NCBI GenBank assembly: GCA_964556705.1
Contig: CAZKXX010000148.1
Coordinates: forward strand, 1-6,400
Length of the DNA stretch: 6,400 nucleotides
From: CAZKXX01 sp964556705
GTDB lineage: Bacteria > Acidobacteriota > Terriglobia > UBA7540
Reading direction: 5' to 3'
Of this stretch, positions 4,739-6,400 are shown one piece after another (position 1 is the first letter of the stretch; the number at the start of each line of letters is the position of its first letter). The translations under genes and the position numbers were made by a program. Under the pieces are notes generated by a model, which saw nothing but the letters and a program-made list of their open reading frames with translations, did no database searches and was not told the DNA's origin.

Positions 4739-6166
4739 TTACGGTGCCGTGCAGCCGGTCAGCGCCAGGGTGTCCGGGGTTGCCTCCTCGCCCGGGGTTA
4801 CGTTAACAGAAGTCCCGGTCGTTGCGCTGCCCGTCGTGGTGCAGGCGTCGGACTGCGCGTTGACGAAGTAAGGCACCGGAGCGACTGCAGGATCGGCGTA
4901 GGTGAAGCCTCCGGCGTCGAACACGCCGACGCTTGGGTTGCTGGCCGGAACCATCAGCTCATAGTTAAAGCAGGCAGCCGCCCCGCCGCTGCAAGTGTCG
5001 GCAGCCGAGAGAAAGCCGGGCGGTTGCGAGCTGTCGCCGAAGGCCGGCACGGTGACTTTGATTGTCGTGCTGTTGAAGGTCACTTCCTGGAGCGGTGAAA
5101 CCACAACGGGGATGCCCGTCGCGTCCGTTGTCACTTCGCCCGTCAGCTTGGCCGGATCGGTGCTTCCCAGTGTGCTGGGTTCCTCCGGAAACAGCGGGAT
5201 ATCCCCCAGGTTCGTTCCCACAGGAACTCCGAAGGCCATCGTGGCGTTGTAGGTTGTCGTCACCAGGGTGACCGGATCAACGACCACCGCGGCCACGACG
5301 ACATCGTAGTCGCCCTCGGGCAGCGGACAGAAGATGAACTGCCCGTCCGAGCCCGTCAAGCCGGAACGGACCACACGGTTGATCGTCGCGTCGTCCGGGT
5401 CGGGCTGCTCGAGCAGCACGATGGCGTTCGGGATGGGGTCCGTCGTTCCCTCCACGACGGCACGGCCGCTGATGGCGTTCTCTTCCTGGTTGATGGAAAC
5501 TTCGCCCGCGTAAAGCACCGGCTTCAGCCGGAAGTCGTTCGGCCCCTGGAAGACGATCGAAGCGCAGGCGTTGAAGTCAATGTTGATGTCGGCGGGCTGA
5601 CCCGATTCGAGCTGAATGGCGCCGCCGGCGATGCGCCCGGGCGGAATCTTGATGCCGTTGATATCCTGGCTGTTCAGCAAGAGCGGGCGGATGCCCAGCG
5701 TTTCATGATTGACGCAATTGTTGGCGTTGGCCCCACAGTTGTTTTCCGGCGTGACGTTCGCGTCCGAGGCGTCGTTGGCCAGCAGGTGCACGCGAATCTG
5801 CTGGTAGTTCCCCGGCGGAAGGCCGCTGACCTGGCCGAGCTGGTTGAGCAAGCAGGTCGTCGAGGCGAGACTCAGCAGGTCCACCTGGCGCGGAGCGTTC
5901 TCCAGATTGACCAGGTCCACCCAGCTGCCGTCATTTTCGTTCGCGGTGGTCGAAATGTGCGCGCGCACCTTAGTGATCGTGACCCAGACATTAAGAAATG
6001 GACCGGCCGGCGCAGCGCAGGTGGGCGGGTCGCTCAGGAACGTGCTCACAGTTCCCGTGGTGTTCGTGGTTTCCTCAGTGGTGGTCCCGTTGCCACACCC
6101 GGCAAGCACGAGCGCGGAGGCAATCAGACCGGACCATAGTGGATGTAACGGTGAAGACCTTCGCAT
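4739..6166 (-). CDS. DUF4382 lipoprotein with carboxypeptidase-regulatory-like domain
   Basis: The 475-residue product has a lipoprotein signal: MRRSSPL, a hydrophobic core and the lipobox LAGC with C24 as the lipidated residue. Gly at +2 favours the outer membrane. After a Thr-rich linker (28-40), residues about 38-222 match DUF4382 (TVSTFLSDPPT, FLNVWVTITKVRAHI, WVDLVNL, QVDLLSL, GLPPGNYQQIRVHL). Residues about 230-325 look like a CarboxypepD_reg/Ig-like domain (AISGRAVVEG, NAIVLLEQPDP, GSDGQFIFCPLPEGDYDVVV). The rest (340-475) is a beta-rich, Thr/Ala-rich section I do not recognise. Besides C24 there are ten cysteines, suiting periplasmic or surface disulfides. ATG at 6166 has a strong ribosome site. 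DUF4382 proteins are commonly predicted lipoproteins with no defined role; a surface or binding role is inferred. Confidence 0.93.
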   Translation of the reverse strand: MRRSSPLHPLWSGLIASALVLAGCGNGTTTEETTNTTGTVSTFLSDPPTCAAPAGPFLNVWVTITKVRAHISTTANENDGSWVDLVNLENAPRQVDLLSLASTTCLLNQLGQVSGLPPGNYQQIRVHLLANDASDANVTPENNCGANANNCVNHETLGIRPLLLNSQDINGIKIPPGRIAGGAIQLESGQPADINIDFNACASIVFQGPNDFRLKPVLYAGEVSINQEENAISGRAVVEGTTDPIPNAIVLLEQPDPDDATINRVVRSGLTGSDGQFIFCPLPEGDYDVVVAAVVVDPVTLVTTTYNATMAFGVPVGTNLGDIPLFPEEPSTLGSTDPAKLTGEVTTDATGIPVVVSPLQEVTFNSTTIKVTVPAFGDSSQPPGFLSAADTCSGGAAACFNYELMVPASNPSVGVFDAGGFTYADPAVAPVPYFVNAQSDACTTTGSATTGTSVNVTPGEEATPDTLALTGCTAP

Positions 6167-6171
6167 TCCTG

Positions 6172-6178
6172 ACCTCCT
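6172..6178 (-). promoter_or_regulatory. strong Shine-Dalgarno AGGAGGT for the lipoprotein
   Basis: AGGAGGT followed by five bases and ATG on the minus strand. This is the best ribosome site in the window and fixes the start at 6166. Confidence 0.88.
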
Positions 6179-6180
6179 GT

Positions 6181-6242
6181 GTCACTTGGACGGTGACAAT
6201 TCTTGTCGGCACCGGCTTGGCGGCACGAGTTCGGCTGTCACC
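6181..6242 (-). promoter_or_regulatory. lipoprotein leader with competing inverted repeats
   Basis: Three pairings share the same bases just upstream of the ribosome site: GGTGACA (6242-6236) with TGTCACC (6198-6192); CACCG/CGGTG plus ACAA/TTGT forming a bulged hairpin at 6214-6191; and GTCAC (6197-6193) with GTGAC (6185-6181). They cannot all form at once. This could be a regulated leader, but no known riboswitch motif is recognised. Confidence 0.3.
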
Positions 6243-6287
6243 CGCGGCCTGCAAGCCCTTCATTCGGCGACACCGTGCAGAAAAGTA

Positions 6288-6392
6288 TCACCTTGAGCGG
6301 AGCACTTGCGATTCCAAAATCTTTCCACGGCCATCTCGCGGAAAATAAAGGCGTTCATCTATTTCTACGTAGTAAATGGGCTGGTCTTTCAT
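6288..6392 (-). CDS. possible 34-residue small protein or C-terminal end of a gene beyond the right edge
   Basis: The frame reads MKDQPIYYVEIDERLYFP and ends at TGA 6290-6288, 121 bp before the lipoprotein start. The composition (alternating hydrophobic and charged residues, EIDERLYFPRDGRGK) looks like a beta-hairpin of a real protein rather than GC-rich noise. The frame is still open at the window edge, so ATG at 6392 may be internal to a longer gene. I do not recognise a family. It would lie in the same direction as the lipoprotein gene. Confidence 0.28.
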   Translation of the reverse strand: MKDQPIYYVEIDERLYFPRDGRGKILESQVLRSR

Positions 6393-6400
6393 CCCTGGAA

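Noticed and set aside
4443..4871. Plus-strand frame across the junction of the two convergent genes
   Set aside because: It overlaps the SRPBCC-like gene in another frame and then runs antisense to the lipoprotein; no domain or start signal is seen.
6181..6400. Known riboswitch in the lipoprotein leader
   Set aside because: I looked for c-di-GMP, TPP, cobalamin, SAM, glycine and fluoride core motifs and found none.

Overview
The window looks like a GC-rich bacterial chromosome segment, most likely from an Acidobacteriota-type soil bacterium. That placement is an inference. It rests on the combination of a DUF4382 lipoprotein, a secreted SRPBCC-like protein, a YecA/SEC-C protein and spacers filled with degenerate 7-bp repeats, and no marker gene here proves it. 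There are no rRNA or tRNA genes, no CRISPR array and no complete insertion sequence.

Layout from left to right. 1-193: no supported gene; a 14-bp perfect palindrome and the first heptamer repeats. 194-651 (minus): a compact hicB-hicA toxin-antitoxin pair, antitoxin first, overlapping by 4 bp, with a possible leaderless promoter. 652-802: a spacer made almost wholly of heptamer repeats plus a run of ten G. 803-1516 (minus): a YecA/UPF0149 family protein with a C-terminal SEC-C zinc motif. 1591-1737: a 147-bp imperfect palindrome with terminal inverted repeats, MITE-like. 1852-1928: a third heptamer array that runs into the ilvD stop codon. 1925-3607 (minus): ilvD, a complete dihydroxy-acid dehydratase of the shorter, probable [2Fe-2S] class. 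3608-3771: a divergent promoter region with two related palindromes. 3772-4725 (plus): a secreted START/SRPBCC-like protein of unknown function. 4739-6166 (minus): a DUF4382 lipoprotein with a carboxypeptidase-regulatory-like domain, converging on the previous gene and ending at a clear intrinsic terminator. 6167-6400: its leader, plus a doubtful 34-codon frame.

The genes do not form one pathway. ilvD stands without other ilv genes. The HicB-type antitoxin belongs to a family often misnamed as a 2-oxoisovalerate dehydrogenase subunit, so its closeness to ilvD should not be read as a branched-chain amino acid cluster.

The most unusual signal is in the spacers. Three of the four minus-strand gene ends (hicA, yecA, ilvD) abut degenerate but phase-locked 7-bp arrays of different sequence. 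For hicA and ilvD the stop codon itself lies in the first unit (C-TGA-NNN). The fourth minus gene has a normal hairpin terminator and no array. Two near-identical 27-28 bp copies of the array text flank hicBA as direct repeats.
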